This document shows, piece by piece, positions 47,039-58,346 of a stretch of 64,000 nt of DNA. The DNA is from Globisporangium splendens. Lineage: Eukaryota; Oomycota; Peronosporomycetes; Pythiales; Pythiaceae. The position numbers and the translations under genes were made by a program. The stretch spans positions 62,001 through 126,000 of the forward strand of contig VFIW01000049.1 of NCBI GenBank assembly GCA_006386115.1, in the 5' to 3' direction. The first letter of the stretch is position 1. Each line of letters opens with the position of its first letter. The notes beneath the pieces are model-generated. The model searched no databases. It had not been told where the DNA came from and saw nothing but the letters and a program-made list of their open reading frames with translations.

Positions 47039-47538
47039 GTTGGGAGAGCACTGTTCAGTCGGTCTCAACAAGTCGGACGAATTATGCAACTGACAAAGAA
47101 GGGTACTCGACTCGATGTTTGTAGCAATGCGTCGGACGCAACTCACCTGGTTTTGTCCGAGCGTTCGTGGAACCTTCACTGGCGTTCTTTGCGCTACTGA
47201 CCGAGTCTGGACTGATTTATGACTATTGACCGAGTCTGCACGCATTTTCATTCGCGTCCCATGCATGCGTTTGTCATGTTGACCGCATACAGAAAAGCCG
47301 AACGACATGTCCCTGATGCTGCAGCGAGTATTGTAAGTTGCGCAGCTGTCGTGTGTAGAATGACTAAATGGGCACATGCGCGCGCGTGTTTTCAATATAT
47401 AAATTGTTTGTTTTGTTATTTTGCTTTTGTTTCGGTGCGTGCGATCAACATAACAGACGCATGGAGCGAAAAAGAAAACTCGCCATAAAAAGAGAAGCGC
47501 TTGGGAAATCCACATGAATGAAAAGACCTCTTCGGACC
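47039..47538. other. Spacer within the TspO-like array
   Basis: About 500 bp. An open frame continues upstream from copy 3 but has no family features. It probably holds the copy 3 promoter. Confidence 0.5.
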
Positions 47539-48531
47539 TCAAGGGCTGCTGCCGCTCGTGGTCTTGACGGCGCCGTAGCTGCGGTAGCCGCGCTTGGGCG
47601 TGGTCGCGACAAGCTTGGCCGCGCGGTTCCTGCATAAAAACAAAACATATTAAACAACAGATTTAATTACATTATCTTCACGATCTTTGACAGCAACATA
47701 AGATTGCTTCACGTACAGACGAATGAGCACGACGCGGTAGACGGTCGAGACGATGACCATCGCGAGCACAGCGCCGGCGGCGAGCGACGCAGCCGCTTGG
47801 ATGCGGATCACCTTCTCGCGGTCGGCTCCCTGGAACGCGTCCGCGTTCTTGTCGGCGAGCGCGATGAGCGTCCAAGCACCGACGACGCCAATCACGGGGT
47901 CCTCGCCATACACGACGCCCGTGAGCACGAGAACGACCAGCGTGCCGAGAAGCGCGAGGTACGACCCGATCGACAAGTAGCCGCCGGCGATTTGCTGGAA
48001 CGTGATGGTCCAGCTGAGCGCGGTCGCCGCCGAGATCCACGAAAAGTACACGCGGAAGCACAACTCACTGCAGACGAACTGCTTCCACTGGAACGCGCTG
48101 ATGCGGCGCTCGTAGTTGGCGAACAGGTAGATCGGCAGCAGTACGAGCCAGAGCAGCGTGATGTCGAGCGTCGCGAGGTTCACGTACTCGTTGTTGAACA
48201 GCAGGCACCAGCCGGCGCTCGTGACGCAGCTCAGCGCAAAGAGCACGCGGAACACGTCCGGTTTCGCCGAGTTGGTGAAGAACGACAGCGACGGCTGGAA
48301 GATGTCGACGCCCAGCGCCGTGAACGTGAGCACGTAGATGAGGCACCAGATGGAGAACGCATACGGCGCCGGCGTGATGAGCGTGTCGTACTTGAGCTGC
48401 GCGCCGTTGCCCTGCGCGAAACCGATCCACGTGAACACGAGCTGCAGCACGAAGAGACCCGCGTTGACGAGCGGCAGGTGCAGCGACGTGCCTTGCGGGA
48501 GCTGGTGCGACGGGAGGGCGCTGCTGGACAT
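47539..48531 (-). CDS. TspO/MBR-like membrane protein, array copy 4
   Basis: Exons 47717-48531 and 47539-47629 (301 aa), phase-2 junction, donor GTACGT. Signature: LITPAPYAFSIWCLIYVLTF, the closest to bacterial tryptophan-rich sensory proteins. Then DIFQPSLSFF, LSCVTSAGWCLLFNNEYVN, FVCSELCFRVYFSWISAATA, VVYGEDPVIGVVGAWTLIAL. The last exon encodes a basic tail with KLVATTPKRGYRSYGAV, again with Tyr-Gly. A (GGT)n run at 48542-48559 lies 10 bp upstream of the start codon. Polytopic membrane protein, function unknown; the EYVN motif is shared with copy 5 (EYIN). Confidence 0.78.
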
Positions 48532-48915
48532 AATGGGCTATTGGTGGTGGTGGTGGTGGCGGCAGCTGAGAGAAGGAGGGAATGTGAAGGCGCTGCTGTC
48601 GCTTCTCGCCAACAATGCGAATGGTGGTGACCTGATTTTCTCCACTTCGCTCTGGCTCACCCACCAGCCGTCTTCTGACAAATCAATCGACGGTGCGCTG
48701 TACGCTATATTTTGACGTCCACGGTACGACAGGTGTGAAAGTACAGTGTGTGTCAGAAAAGATATCGCCACATGGCAATTGGATTTGCGGAATCATGGAA
48801 ATGGATGGAGCTCAACACTACCGTGACACACACACACACGCATTAAGAGCGTGCAAAGCACCACCGCGTCTACGTGACGCATTCTCTGTTCTTCTCTTTG
48901 TGGCCGTTTGCTGTC
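48532..48915. other. Spacer within the TspO-like array
   Basis: 384 bp between copies 4 and 5, with the (GGT)n run and a (CA)n run near 48827-48840. No gene. Confidence 0.5.
48542..48559. repeat. (GGT)n run in the leader of array copy 4
   Basis: Six GGT units on the plus strand (ACC in the transcript leader), directly visible just upstream of the minus-strand start. Confidence 0.8.
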
Positions 48916-49873
48916 TTAAAGGCTGCTGGTACCGTAGTCCAAGTGCCCGTTCTTCTCGCTCAAGAAGGGCATCGCACGCTCCAGTTGCTGGTGTCCTCTA
49001 CAAAATACACACAGCAAATAACAAATGCAAAGCAATAAGCTACTTGCTGTTGCCTAATGAGTACCATTTTGTGTCGTACCTGTGGCGATTCAACACACGA
49101 AGCGTCACCGTGATGACCATAAACGCGGCGATGATCGCCGTACTGAGCGCAGCGCACGCTCGCACGCTCAGACTCGTCTGCTCGGCCGATTGCTCCAGGT
49201 TGAGCTCCTTCACGGAGACCGCGCGCAGAGCCCAGATCGCGACGAAGCCGAACGCGAGCTCGCCTTCAAAGATGACGGCCGACAGCGTCGCGACCGAGAG
49301 GATCGACACCAGCACCAAGTACGACGTCAACGACAAGTAGTCCTGCGCAAAGTCCTGGAACGTCACGGCGAAACTGATCAGCGTCGCCGCACACGTCCAG
49401 GCAAAGTACGTGATGATCGGCAGCTCGCCCAAAAAGTACTTGGCATATGAGAACCCGCGTTCACGGCGGTCGTTGATAATGTGGACGTACAGCGTGAACA
49501 GCGACATCCAGAGCACGACCAGAACCGTCGTGGCGACATTGATGTACTCGTTCGAGAAGAACACGATCCACGCCAAGTTCATCACGCAGGACACGGCGAA
49601 CATTGCGCGCAGCAGCGTCGCGCGGGAAGAGCCCGCGTAGATGGAGAGCGTCGGGCAGCCGCAGTCCACGATCACGGAGATCGTGAGCAGTGTGTAGATG
49701 AGCCCCCAAATGGAGAACGCGTACGGCGCGGGCGTGATGAGCGTCTCGTGCTTGCGCGACATGGGACCGATGTTGCGCGACATGGGACCGATGTTGCGCG
49801 ACATCGCACCGTTCACATACAGCTGCGCCGCGAAGAGCGCCGCGTTCACCCACGAGAGCGCGGCGACGACCAT
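48916..49873 (-). CDS. TspO/MBR-like membrane protein, array copy 5
   Basis: Exons 49080-49873 and 48916-48997 (291 aa), phase-2 junction, donor GTACGA. I start at MVVAALSWVNAALF (49873); the frame is open to 49966. Signature: LITPAPYAFSIWGLIYTLL; then DCGCPTLSIYAG, VSCVMNLAWIVFFSNEYIN, FLGELPIITYFAWTCAATL. The Y-x-(D)P motif of the other copies is replaced by FEGELAFGFVAIWALRAV. Between helix 1 and the signature lies an in-frame tandem repeat MSRNIGP-MSRNIGP-MSRKHET, encoded by a 21-bp DNA repeat and absent from the other copies. The tail exon ends DYGTSSL. Polytopic membrane protein, role unknown. Confidence 0.78.
49752..49810. repeat. 21-bp coding tandem repeat (2.8 units)
   Basis: Unit TTGCGCGACATGGGACCGATG on the plus strand occurs at 49752-49772 and 49773-49793, followed by a partial, diverged third copy. 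On the minus strand it encodes seven-residue MSRNIGP repeats in array copy 5. The first two units are identical, so the expansion is recent. Confidence 0.92.
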
Positions 49874-51747
49874 GCTTCCTCCTTCGCTTGATGATCTGCT
49901 GCTTCTTGCTGGAGAAAAAATGTGCTTCATTCTGAGCCTTTGTTGGGTGTCATGCCAAAATGGCAAAAGCAGGTGAGATGCAAGCAGTACTGTGAGTTTG
50001 CTATATGTCGATGCTCAGCTCCCTCTGGTTCGCGATAGATATCTTAAAACGGAGTGTTCCTGTGAGACTGGTTCGATTGTCAACACATGCATATGTAGGA
50101 CGAGTATGCATTTTCACAGGGAGCTCTTCGAAAAAAAGCGCACTCATCAGCCGAGTGGAGCAGAACGTTGAAGTCGCCGCGCGATTGCTTCCCTCGCTCC
50201 CGCGTTCTGTTGGGATTGCAGTGCGCTTTCGAGACTTCGCACCCTCTCGCATAGCAGCGGCGCATGGTTTTCTTCCGATCCTCTCACACGGCGTCCCACG
50301 CGCCTGCCAGAGCTGAGCCTCAGCTGAAGCCAAGAGGGACGAGCGTTGTCTTGCATCAACAGGATGCAGTGGACTTGTGCTTTTACTGTAGAGCGCACTG
50401 TCTGCGGTTGGTGCGGAATGACTGTACGTACACAAACACGCACGGAACCGCGAATGTAGCCGCTCGCGATGGTTAAACAGAGCGTGTTGAACACAGTGTT
50501 CATTCATTCGTTGAGGAAGTCTAGACGTGGGTGCGCTATGTGGGTGCGATTTGGAAGTTTCCAACGTTGACCTGGTTGAGTCACGATGGATACCATCGGT
50601 CTCTTGAGCGAAGGGTGGATCTCCGCCACCCCAAGCCTGCGGACGAATGCTTCAGCGCGCGGTGCTTCTTTCGAAGGAGTTGCTCGTCTCTAAATCAGCC
50701 CGGAAGAGCAGACTGACCCAATAAGGGTGGGCTGCAGAGATCTTCTTGGACTCGGCGATCTTCCTTGCGTCCGAGCAGAGAAGAACCCGATGCAGAAACT
50801 GGACACTGAGAAATGAGAGGAAACGCGCGACAGGCTTGTGAGTGAGGAGCTGACCCCTCCTCTAGGGCGGCGGCCAAATGTGTTTGTGTATGCGCATCCT
50901 TTCTTGGGTGACGGAGCCCTCCTGTATCCGTGCGATGATGAGCCGCCGGCGCACAGTCTCGGCAGCATTTCGTAAACGAGCACATCCTAGTCTCGTTCAC
51001 ATGCTCGAGTTTTCTCGTCCATCATTCATACGCTCAGTATGCATCCACAAAGAGGGGTAATCTCGGCTACAGACTGCATTAATACAATCAAACACACCAG
51101 CGTATCTTGCGGCCACACATCACTTCCTCGTCACTTCACGAACGACGAGACAAGATCCGCGATTGGATCTTCGCGTGTGTCTCTTTTCGGATCCACGTCT
51201 GATCAATTCGTTCGTTGGAAACAGCAGATCACTGGAGAGAGGGACTGACCGTCGGCTTCTCCAAGGGGATGTTCCTGCGTGCACTTGAGTCACTGCAGTC
51301 AGTCTCTTCTAAGGAGATGTTCCCAGTCACTTTGTTGAGTGCGTTCGGAGTTGAGGCACAACCACAAGGAAGAGCGACAACGAGTTGCCTTCAACTGGAA
51401 ACCTCCTTATCTTGAGTAACGGATATGAACATACTCAGTACCATACATTTTGAGCCTTTTAAAGTGCAATTTCGACTGCACCCACTTCGACCATTCATTA
51501 CACGAGGCCTCGAACGAAGAGCTCGGCTTGAAGCCTACAGAACTTGACGCGGAAACCTGGAAAGCGCAGTGACAGCAGCGCAACTGCTGCGATGGACATG
51601 CAACACACACAAAGTCAATGGCAACACTCACCGAATGATCAACAAAAATGGCGTTTTTTCGATTATTAAATACTTGGTGATGGCGTGGCACGAGTCCCAT
51701 CTGACTACTACTAGAAACAATACGCGAAAGACATCCCGCTGCGTCGC
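49874..51747. other. 1.9 kb gene-poor spacer
   Basis: Small ORFs on both strands lack domains. Two related ~30-bp segments (around 51260-51290 and 51310-51345, sharing AAGGxGATGTTCC and TTGAGT) form a weak direct repeat. No gene, tRNA or mobile element recognised. Confidence 0.5.
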
Positions 51748-52353
51748 TCAGACCGTGCCCATGAAGGCTGGTTGCTGGTACACTGGCGAGGTCAGCGGAC
51801 GGCGCATGGCTGCCGCGCGCTGGTTGATGTCAAAGGTCATGAGGCTGTAGAAAATCGCAAGCTCCTCGCACCCGAGCGCCAGCGGAGCCTCGTGCAGGCT
51901 CGTCGGCGCAGGCGCCACATCCTCCTCTTCCTCGTCAAACGTGTCGTCGATGGCGCGCGGAGAGCTCTTCTCCGACATCGAGTCGTCTTCAGAGCAGAAC
52001 GGGTCGTACGGCGACGTCCGCTGCATGCGCTTCTTGCGGTCGAGCTTCTTCTGGTTCATGTTGGCTTTCTCGCGGTGGAACTCGCACAGTTTGTGCAATT
52101 TGCCGTTGCGCTTGACCGCCTGCAGGTTCTGGCACTTGCCCGTTCGGTAGCCGCAGCGCGCCGGGACGACGCCGTGAGGCAATGGGACCATGTCCGACTT
52201 GGACGAGTGGAAGGAGCTCGGGCGCTTGCTCGCGCGCTTCGTGCTGCTGGCGGTCTTGCTGCTGCTGTGAATTGGCTTGAGATCGATGCGCATGTTGTAG
52301 TCGTTGGTGAAGATCACGTCGAGTTCTTCGTCCGAGAATTCAAAGTCATTCAT
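51748..52353 (-). CDS. Small nuclear-type protein with a C-x(6)-C ... C-x2-H zinc-motif box
   Basis: Single exon, 201 aa. It begins with an acidic MNDFEFSDEELDVIF segment that resembles a short activation or interaction motif, then a Ser/Lys-rich linker. A compact box follows: RCGYRTGKCQNLQAVKRNG and then LHKLCEFHREKANMNQKK, running into a basic LDRKKRMQR stretch. Paired Cys with C-x2-H and the KRNG-x-LH-x-LC core suggest a small zinc site plus a nuclear localisation signal. I have seen this type of box in oomycete hypothetical proteins but know no function. The rest is acidic (DDTFDEEEEDV) with a Pro/Gln tail. Transcription-related role is inference. Confidence 0.65.
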   Translation of the reverse strand: MNDFEFSDEELDVIFTNDYNMRIDLKPIHSSSKTASSTKRASKRPSSFHSSKSDMVPLPHGVVPARCGYRTGKCQNLQAVKRNGKLHKLCEFHREKANMNQKKLDRKKRMQRTSPYDPFCSEDDSMSEKSSPRAIDDTFDEEEEDVAPAPTSLHEAPLALGCEELAIFYSLMTFDINQRAAAMRRPLTSPVYQQPAFMGTV

Positions 52354-54537
52354 GGTAGCTGTGTGTGTGTGTATCTGTGTGGGTGGGTGGGGTGTTTGGT
52401 GGAGGATTCGCTACTGCAGCCTCGCAGAATGCGCGCAAATTCACAAATGACTCGAGGTGGAACAGCCTCTGCCGCTCACTCGCTCACTCGCTCGCTCGCC
52501 CTCCCGCTCGCCTGGCCGCCTGTGAGCCCCTGGGAAGCATCGAGGAAGGAAGAGGGGCGCGCGCTGTGCACGAGAAAGTAGGGGGAAGGAGGAGAAAGGG
52601 GGACGGGGAGGAGCCTCCCAAACGAAAATCAAAGTCTCGTGAGCGAGGGAGATGGGTGCATCTTCGAGACGAGCAGACAGGGACGAACTCTTCGATGAAA
52701 AGACCAGCTGGAGCGTGGAGCCACAGCAAAAGAACCCACACGGGGAGAAGCCCACTCTTACCCAGCCCAAAATGCCAGCACCGTGGGACGATAATGGGCC
52801 AGAGCCCGGCCAGTGGGGAGATCCTCGAGTTGAGCTGGCAGACAAGACGCCGTGGTGTTGTTGTTTGCTGTTTGAGTGTGTGTGTGCGGTCGTTGATCGT
52901 GAGAGTAGAACGAGGCTTCGGGTTCTTCTTTTCCACCCACACACTCCTCTAAAATAGTGCGTCTGCGAAAAGGGACCACTCCTCCAATCGGAGGCACGGA
53001 TATGTCAACGTGAGCGACAATGCAAATGTAGCAAGCAAGCACGGATAGAGAGGGCTCTTTTAGTTGAACGCTGTGCATATTGCATGCCAATGCGAGTGAC
53101 TGACTGGCTGCAGTCCCTGAAGTATAACGCCATCGATGGGTCACTCATCAAGTCTCCGCGACTTTCTGCATCTGCGCGAATGTCACGGCTGGAATCTGTC
53201 AATCCATCACGATCCGTATGTGTGGAATTAATTACGTAACGTTCGTTCATCGCGACTCGCACATGGGTCTCTTGGCCAGCGTTTCTCCTCCGCACTCGTT
53301 CGCTCATTCATTCGGATACATGCCAACGGATCTTTCGTGTGTGTGCGCGTTCATCTCCATTTGGAGCCCAACAGAACTTTCCATTCGGATTTGACGCTGC
53401 ACTGCAATCCGTTTCTAGCAATTGTGAAGCCGCATTGCTTTCCGCACAGATTGCTCGATATATGCTCGTTAACAGTAATTCAGAGGTATATTCATTTTCT
53501 GAGGTCCATTGTCGTCTTTCATGGATGGGGTTCGGAACTAAAAAAGGGGGCTGAATGCGAGAAACAAGTTAACTCCAAGATCCAGCGCGGTGCCTTGCTC
53601 CTGCAATTCGTCAAAGTGCTTCCACACACACAGGCACAGTTTTGGCTTAACTGAAAGCCGCAATCACTTGCAATTCGCATTTCGCTTCATTATAGAAAGT
53701 CTCGTTTTTACAGGCTTGCCGTGCTCAACGCACAACATGCCTTTATGTTTCGTCCTGAGAAACTCAAGCGATTGTCCCCCTGCTTTTACGCCATCAGGTG
53801 CGTATACATCATCCCCTCCTTTGTTCTGAGTCCTCTCGTGTGTGTGTGTGTGAGCGCTGGTTTCCTTGACTGGGGACGGGTCCTCTGCCGAGAAGCCGAG
53901 CAACAAAGCAAACCAGAGCCATGAAGGATGTGTGCCCTGCGGTTAGTACGGTACGCCGGCCGTTCTTTGCGCGCGAACAGCGTCGGGGCGTACAGACAGC
54001 GCTGACCGATGGCTGTCCCGTCTGTGTTGGACAGTTGGACCACAACGCCACGCTGGACCCGTCTATGCCGCCTCTCGGCAGACAGGCCTGCGATGTGCTT
54101 TCATCCAAGTAAGATATTTGACACGCTTGCTGGCATTCGTTTGTGCATTCCCATCGTTCCGTAGAATTAACAATCTGCGCACGTGCAGCTCGGTGCCACG
54201 GGAAAAAATGCATGCTCTCGCGCTGGCCGTGCGCACAAAATTTTACAGCAGGAGGTGAGGATCTGCACTGGGATGAAACAAGAAAGGTTGGGACAAGGGA
54301 CCGCGTGAGCATGGAGCTGCTGAGGTGACGAAGAGCTCCAATATGGAGGCTATCCACCGTACAGTATCAATCGCTGTGCAGACTTGGTCATCGTCAAACT
54401 TCGAAAGGACCATGCTTCACTGCTCCATAGAAATCACATGCATTCGCGCTTGACCATCATCATGCTGGACGAGTGAATCTAGTTCAGGCTTCCTCTGCTG
54501 TGTCATCACCCCACACACTCGCATACCTTAGCGCAGG

Positions 54538-54546
54538 TATATAAAA
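54538..54546 (+). promoter_or_regulatory. TATA box-like TATATAAAA
   Basis: A perfect TATATAAAA lies 55 bp upstream of a small plus-strand ORF. Such a box is uncommon in this window, where the clear genes lack one. Promoter function is inferred. Confidence 0.35.
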
Positions 54547-54600
54547 TGCCATAGGAGACCACCTGGTGGCCAGACGCTGACCACCCGTGCTTGTGCCATT

Positions 54601-54747
54601 ATGTCGCACCCACACAAGACCTGCTGTCGTGAAAACAATACACTTTCGAACATGTCAGGCTCCACGCGGATCGTCCTGACCGACGGACAGCCAAAGAAGA
54701 TCGTCGATAAAGATAACCAAGTGGGTGGACTGTGGTCGGCGAATTAA
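54601..54747 (+). CDS. Possible 48-residue small ORF
   Basis: Begins MSHPHKTCCRENNTL and continues with GSTRIVLTDGQPKKIVDKDN, ending in TAA. Third positions are GC-rich (GTC, CTG, ACC, ATC) over the second half, unlike its surroundings, and a TATA-like box lies upstream. No homologue recognised. It could be a genuine small protein, the first exon of a lost gene, or chance. A GTGGGT after codon 41 could act as a donor. Confidence 0.3.
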   Translation: MSHPHKTCCRENNTLSNMSGSTRIVLTDGQPKKIVDKDNQVGGLWSAN

Positions 54748-57700
54748 TTCAGTTCTTGGACGGCTGCAGAGTTTGCGTTGGAAGCTGCGTCTGCAGATGA
54801 GAGGGTGGTCCAGGAGGCGATGCCCAAACTGCGAGCGCTTTTGACAGATTGTGTGTTGTAGACACGATGGAGGTCGGATTTTTGCTTTTCAGTGGCATGG
54901 CGGATATCGTGAGCTGATACAATGGGTGTCAACTTTGTCCTTGCATGGTGTCACGAGCGTAGTTATAGATTGTGTAAGGTATGATGTTTCCTGAGTGATG
55001 ACACAGCGGGGAAGCCCTTAGTTTTCGCTTTGTTCGCGCGACCGACTTCAACTCGTTGAGGTGATGTCAAAATTTCGAAGCGCAAAGTTGGCTCAAACCA
55101 CCACGTTGGGGTTGTGAAACTTGATTCCGTTTCAATAAATCTCAGGCCACCAGCTGAAACAAAAATAAACAACCGCCGTTCGTCCATGTAGACGCCACTA
55201 TCAGCGACATTGTTGTCATGAGAGACCGACAAAAAAGGCTGAAAGAAGGAAGCCGAGGGTGCAACTATGAACCAAATTATCCAGTACGCGTGTTTCCCTA
55301 TTGCCTGTTGCCCGAATGCCAAATTCGACGATGCGAGTCCGTGAGTGCAAAAATCGTGTGCTCTTGTATGTTGTAGGAAAGGCGCGAGTCAAACAAAATT
55401 ATGCGCAAACACTGAGGACCGCTTCACAACACACACACACACGCACACTCATACATGTACTGTATTGCCACATGGCAGTGCCAGTCGTTGATGATCGACT
55501 GGAATTTTTAGTGGCGTGCGCACGACAATTGGAGAATTTTGTGCTGCCATTTGCCAACACGCGTCTGCGAAATATGCATACAATCTTACAGCGGAAATAT
55601 GTGTGACGGCTCACTCGCATTCACCACGGAGCCCGATGGATCCCGCACAATCCACACCAGGTAAATCCTTCCGTCTTTTCTTTTGCAACCACATCTTCGT
55701 GCACAGTGTATTGTTTCCACTCTTTTCGGATGGAAATCCGCTACGTACAACTTGGAAGAGAGCGAAGAGAGAGAGTTGAGTTACACTCAACTTGGAGTCA
55801 ATGTTGCAGAGAGAGTTCGTGTTTCTCCAGATGCCTACTGTACAGTATTGGATGCAACTGGATGCACACCCTCAGTAGAGTACGGTACGGCTCGCCAAAT
55901 GGGGGAAGACAGCGAGGTCCGTCCTAGGCTTTCTGCGATGCAAATCGTTCCCCAGTGGGCGGCGTTATGCAGACAGACAGACAGGCAGCAGCAATGACAT
56001 GGAGCGCCTTGCCTCATCGGATACCTACAGAGGACAGCAACGGCGTCTACGGTCGACGACTCGAGTCTCGCTCGCAGCTGCGCCTTTCGTTTGGTTTCAC
56101 AGCACTGCTCGGTGGCCGGTCTCGTGCACGCGGAGAGATGCTTGAAGGGATCACATGATTTGTCCTGTGCACGGCCACTGTGCTTCTTCCTTTTGGCAGC
56201 AGACAGTGGCACCGACCGTCGTCAAGACTCCACATACAGTGTGGACTGTATCCTGCTGCAGCGCAGGTGTCACGAGTGTGCTGTGAGCGCTGTTTGCGTT
56301 TGTCTGTTAGGTGGAGGCGCCTTCGACTGGCGCGTTGCTTGGGGCTGTTGCACTCGACCGTTTTGGCAGTTTGACAAGGGGGCTGACCCTTTTGTCCGTC
56401 CATGAGAAATCTTTGTCCGTTGTCACAGCCAGACAAGTTCCGGGATTTGAGGCTGTCACGGAGCATTAATTAGCGCCTGAAACCCTAATTCTCTTGCAGC
56501 ACATTAATTAACGACTGAAATCATGTGTGTGGAGAGCGTAAGCTTTAATTTCCTCAAGCGTGCGTGAGCAGGCTTGTGTGATCTCCACTTCGGCCATGAT
56601 GGGATCGGCGGATACTGCAGGCACGCAATGAAAGTGACCGAGTTTACCGTAACACCTCCCTTTGAAAACGTCCTCGGGAAACCTCAAGCCGTTTGCCAAT
56701 TCAATTTATACAGGTCTCCAGATACGAAATCTAGATCAGCAGCACTTGTTCGTACCGTAACAATAAGTTCTACAGGAGTACAGAGCCGAAAGGAACCCAC
56801 TGCCAACAGAATGCATGTTCAAGGCAGCGCACACGCACAGTGGGACTAGTGAGCCGAGAAATGGCACACGAAAAGTGGCCGCTGCATCCGGGGGTGATGG
56901 TACGAGCAGCTTCCGAAGACGCAGCACTAGTTTGGGATGATGCGAAAAAGAAAACAAGAAACAGGAAAAACCGAAGCGATCGTGCCAATCGCCAGGGCTT
57001 CCTTCTCACCTGCGACTTGAGCCCAAATCGTTTTCGTTCACAAGAAGATCCGGGTCTCCTTTGCTTCGTTTGTGGCACAAACCTCGATATGACATGCGGT
57101 AAAGTGGTAAACTTGTTGACGCTGCTTGTACTGTACACTGCGTTGCATGGCTTTCAAGATACGTTCATCCCCACCTCGTCCTCTTCAGTACGCACTCGAG
57201 TGTCATCCATAAAGCCAACCGCGCATTTGCACAACCACAGCCTCAACAATTCAACCACGATGCACGGCCAGCCGCTGACTGTGTGCTGCAGTGTATTGTG
57301 TCCTTCAACAAGTCGAGACTCAGCCATGCCCAGTGCCTGTCTGTGGGCTCCATGAGGCGGGTCGAACAATCAACAGGCATTTGCCGCAGAAAGACAACAT
57401 TTTGAAAAGAAAAATAGAACCCCAGGCAGATCGATGACCTGACAGCATGGCCATTTGGCCACCAAGTTGTACTGTACGGTTGACTCAATTTGTGCTTCCT
57501 CTGGATGCACTGTCCCCACGCATTCTATTCAACGGCAGCAGCAGCCAGGGCGGGCGGTCTGTACAGTTAAACTGTGGTGGGTACCGTACGTTTTTGCTTC
57601 GAAAAGTCACGACGATGTGCGTTGCACGAGATGCGGACAACAACCTACGACGCCCGCCGTGCAAACTACGGCAGATCCGACTTGCCAGACAACGCCATGA

Positions 57701-58233
57701 AACGAGCGATTCGACCATTCTCTTCCAATCCTCCATCCCTCGAGGTATCTGCTGCGGTTCGTCTGCACTTTACCTGGGAAGATCGGCGTGCAGACGAAAG
57801 ATCCGCGGCGCAAATGAAAATCACATCCATCCACTTGGCGCATTCGACGGCATCGCGTCGCGGCGCGTCACGCGTGGCTTCGGACGCTCACGGCACTCTC
57901 GTCATCCAAGCACACCTCCGTGACCTCGTCGGTGGCTCGTTTCTGCGCGATCCTGCCGATCAGCACTGTCCCCTCGTCGTTCATCTCCCGTCCTCCCATC
58001 TCACCCTGTGGATGAACAAAACAGCCAGTTCCGTTGAAAGTCTCAGCTCGCATTCATTCGTTCATACAGGTGCACTTCGTCCACACTTTGAACCATCCGC
58101 TTCAACTCAAGTTGCGTCAAGATCCCGAGCGGCTGTGGACGAGAGAGAATCGCACTGGATTCGTATGTGACTGGGTGTGGTTTAGTACATCCAGCTGCCT
58201 TGCAACGGCTGGAGATTATGCTCTCGTGCTGCT

Positions 58234-58346
58234 CTTCTGGGTGAAGTAGATGGGGTGGATCCTTGCTGCTCAAATGGAGCTTGAGGTTGTCGATGAACGT
58301 TTTGAGACCGTAAAGGTGGAAGATCGAGTGGATTCTGGTCGGGATC
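58234..58346. repeat. Degenerate duplicate of the 3' end of the zinc-ribbon gene
   Basis: Shares CTTCTGGGTGA, TGTCGATGAACGTTT and GATTCTGGTCGGGAT, in the same order, with 58499-58601. Spacing is 255-265 bp. This is a partial tandem duplication of the zinc-ribbon gene's stop-codon region. Confidence 0.6.

Noticed and set aside
46238..48630. Plus-strand ORFs of 300+ codons opposite the TspO-like copies
   Set aside because: Asp/Glu/Arg/His-rich antisense frames of GC3-biased genes, with no hydrophobic or domain pattern.
50060..50100. GGTTCGATTG, resembling a tRNA B-box
   Set aside because: No A-box at the right distance and no cloverleaf could be drawn.
54744..54932. Minus-strand 62-codon ORF ending head-on against the small TATA-preceded ORF
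   Set aside because: Looks mildly protein-like (SLGIASWTTLSSADAAS), but there is no start context, no neighbour exon and no homologue I recognise.
54963..55322. Minus-strand 119-codon ORF with a hydrophobic start in the gene desert
   Set aside because: Protein-like at first sight, but no signal-peptide pattern holds, no domain is visible and third positions are not biased.
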